In this document: positions 5,843-6,440 of the stretch, piece after piece
Position numbering within the stretch: the stretch's first letter is position 1
Layout of the letters: each line of letters begins with the position of its first letter
NCBI GenBank assembly: GCA_023128875.1
Contig: JAGMDB010000076.1
Location: 1 to 6,440 of the forward strand
Reading direction: 5' to 3'
DNA: 6,440 nt
From: Dehalococcoidia bacterium
GTDB taxonomy: Bacteria; Chloroflexota; Dehalococcoidia; GIF9; AB-539-J10
Translations under genes and position numbers: made by a program
Notes under the pieces: generated by a model
What the model saw: only the letters and a program-made list of their open reading frames with translations
Databases searched by the model: none
What the model was told of the DNA's origin: nothing

Positions 5843-6440
5843 ATGTCGGAGAAACACGCAGCTGGTGGTTACAATGGCAGGATACTGAGGGTAAATCTAT
5901 CTGACCGTAGTGTATCGATAGAGGAGATTGACGGATTATTCTGCAGGAGGTATTTAGGAGGGGCAGGTTTTGTTACGTACTTTCAGTGGAAGGAATTAAA
6001 GCAGGGGATAGACCCTTTGGGTTCTGATAACAAACTAATTTTTGCAGTGGGTCCGGTGACAGGGACCTCTGTTCCGGGGAGTGGGCGCCACTGTATGGGT
6101 GGGAAATCGCCTTTGACTGGTGGCTATGCCAAGTCAGAATCGGGAGGGTTCTGGGGAGTTGAGCTTAAGCGAGCTGGGTATGATGGAATTATTATTGAAG
6201 GGAAGGCTGATAGACCAGTTTACCTGTGGATTCATGATGGAGAAGCGAGCATAAGGGATGCCAGTCATCTTTGGGGGCATAATACGAAAGAGGTGCAGGA
6301 GGGTATTAGTGCTGAGCTAGGTGATAATCGGATTCGGGTAGCGGCAATAGGTCCAGGTGGAGAGCACCTGGTAAAGTATGCTTACGTTATGAATGAGCTT
6401 AAGGATGCTGCTGGTAGGGGTGGGATGGGAGCAGTGATGG
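5843..6440 (+). CDS. Tungsten-containing aldehyde:ferredoxin oxidoreductase family protein, N-terminal part (cut by window edge)
   Basis: The first 199 codons of an AOR-family gene, open to the right edge. These enzymes carry tungsten (or Mo) bis-pyranopterin and one [4Fe-4S] cluster, and typically oxidise aldehydes to acids with ferredoxin or reduce acids to aldehydes. Motifs follow the Pyrococcus furiosus AOR order: GRILRVNLS (12-20), YLGGAGF (37-43), GPVTGTSVPGSGR (70-82), KSPLTGG (88-94), SGGFWGVELKRAGYDGIIIEGKAD (in 100-123), RVAAIGPGGE (165-174) and AAGRGGMGAVM (189-199). Arg82 matches P. furiosus Arg76. At the Asn93 position, which in that enzyme helps coordinate the Mg between the pterins, this protein has Glu99. 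The cluster cysteines lie beyond the window. AGGAGG (5831-5836) sits six bases before the ATG. The 266-bp gap suggests a separate transcription unit. Subfamily (AOR, GOR, WOR or BamB-like) cannot be decided from this part. Confidence 0.92.
   Translation, partial: MSEKHAAGGYNGRILRVNLSDRSVSIEEIDGLFCRRYLGGAGFVTYFQWKELKQGIDPLGSDNKLIFAVGPVTGTSVPGSGRHCMGGKSPLTGGYAKSESGGFWGVELKRAGYDGIIIEGKADRPVYLWIHDGEASIRDASHLWGHNTKEVQEGISAELGDNRIRVAAIGPGGEHLVKYAYVMNELKDAAGRGGMGAVM

Overview
The window reads as a stretch of genome from an anaerobic prokaryote. The evidence is an oxygen-sensitive two-subunit class I fumarase, a soluble fumarate reductase-like flavoprotein with ferredoxin-type partners, and the start of a tungsten-dependent aldehyde:ferredoxin oxidoreductase (AOR). 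Base composition is roughly balanced and almost every gene has a strong AGGAGG-type ribosome binding site. The flavoprotein style and the mix of acyl-CoA dehydrogenase, AOR and Fe-S genes recall subsurface Chloroflexota (Dehalococcoidia) or Firmicutes/Desulfobacterota-like anaerobes. That assignment is a low-confidence impression from memory, not something the sequence proves.

Layout: all genes are on the + strand. Positions 2-5576 form one tight cluster of six genes separated by 12, 26, 12, 52 and 16 bp, almost certainly one transcription unit whose promoter lies left of the window. In order they are: fumarase-type hydratase alpha subunit (2-847); a 2Fe-2S plus 2x[4Fe-4S] SdhB/FrdB-like subunit (860-1582); an SdhA/FrdA-like FAD subunit (1609-3306); a 2x[4Fe-4S] ferredoxin-like protein (3319-3765); a divergent acyl-CoA dehydrogenase family protein (3818-4990); and the hydratase beta subunit (5007-5576). 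A 266-bp non-coding gap follows, with interleaved short inverted repeats just after the operon and a sigma70-like promoter candidate near 5704-5733. An AOR gene then starts at 5843 and runs off the right edge.

How the genes may work together: the alpha and beta halves of one hydratase bracket four redox genes. The simplest reading is a soluble module in which malate (or a related hydroxy-dicarboxylate) is dehydrated to fumarate (or a substituted fumarate) and then reduced to the succinate-type product. Electrons would pass through the Fe-S subunits to a flavoprotein. The flavoprotein keeps the catalytic residues of fumarate reductases but has Asn where the covalently flavinylated His would be. 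No membrane anchor, quinone-site subunit, ETF or CoA-transferase is visible. The acyl-CoA dehydrogenase homologue keeps the catalytic Glu position but has lost several FAD-contact signatures, so its role is the main puzzle.

The two most unusual points are this gene arrangement and the degenerate acyl-CoA dehydrogenase. No CRISPR array, mobile element, tRNA or rRNA was seen.
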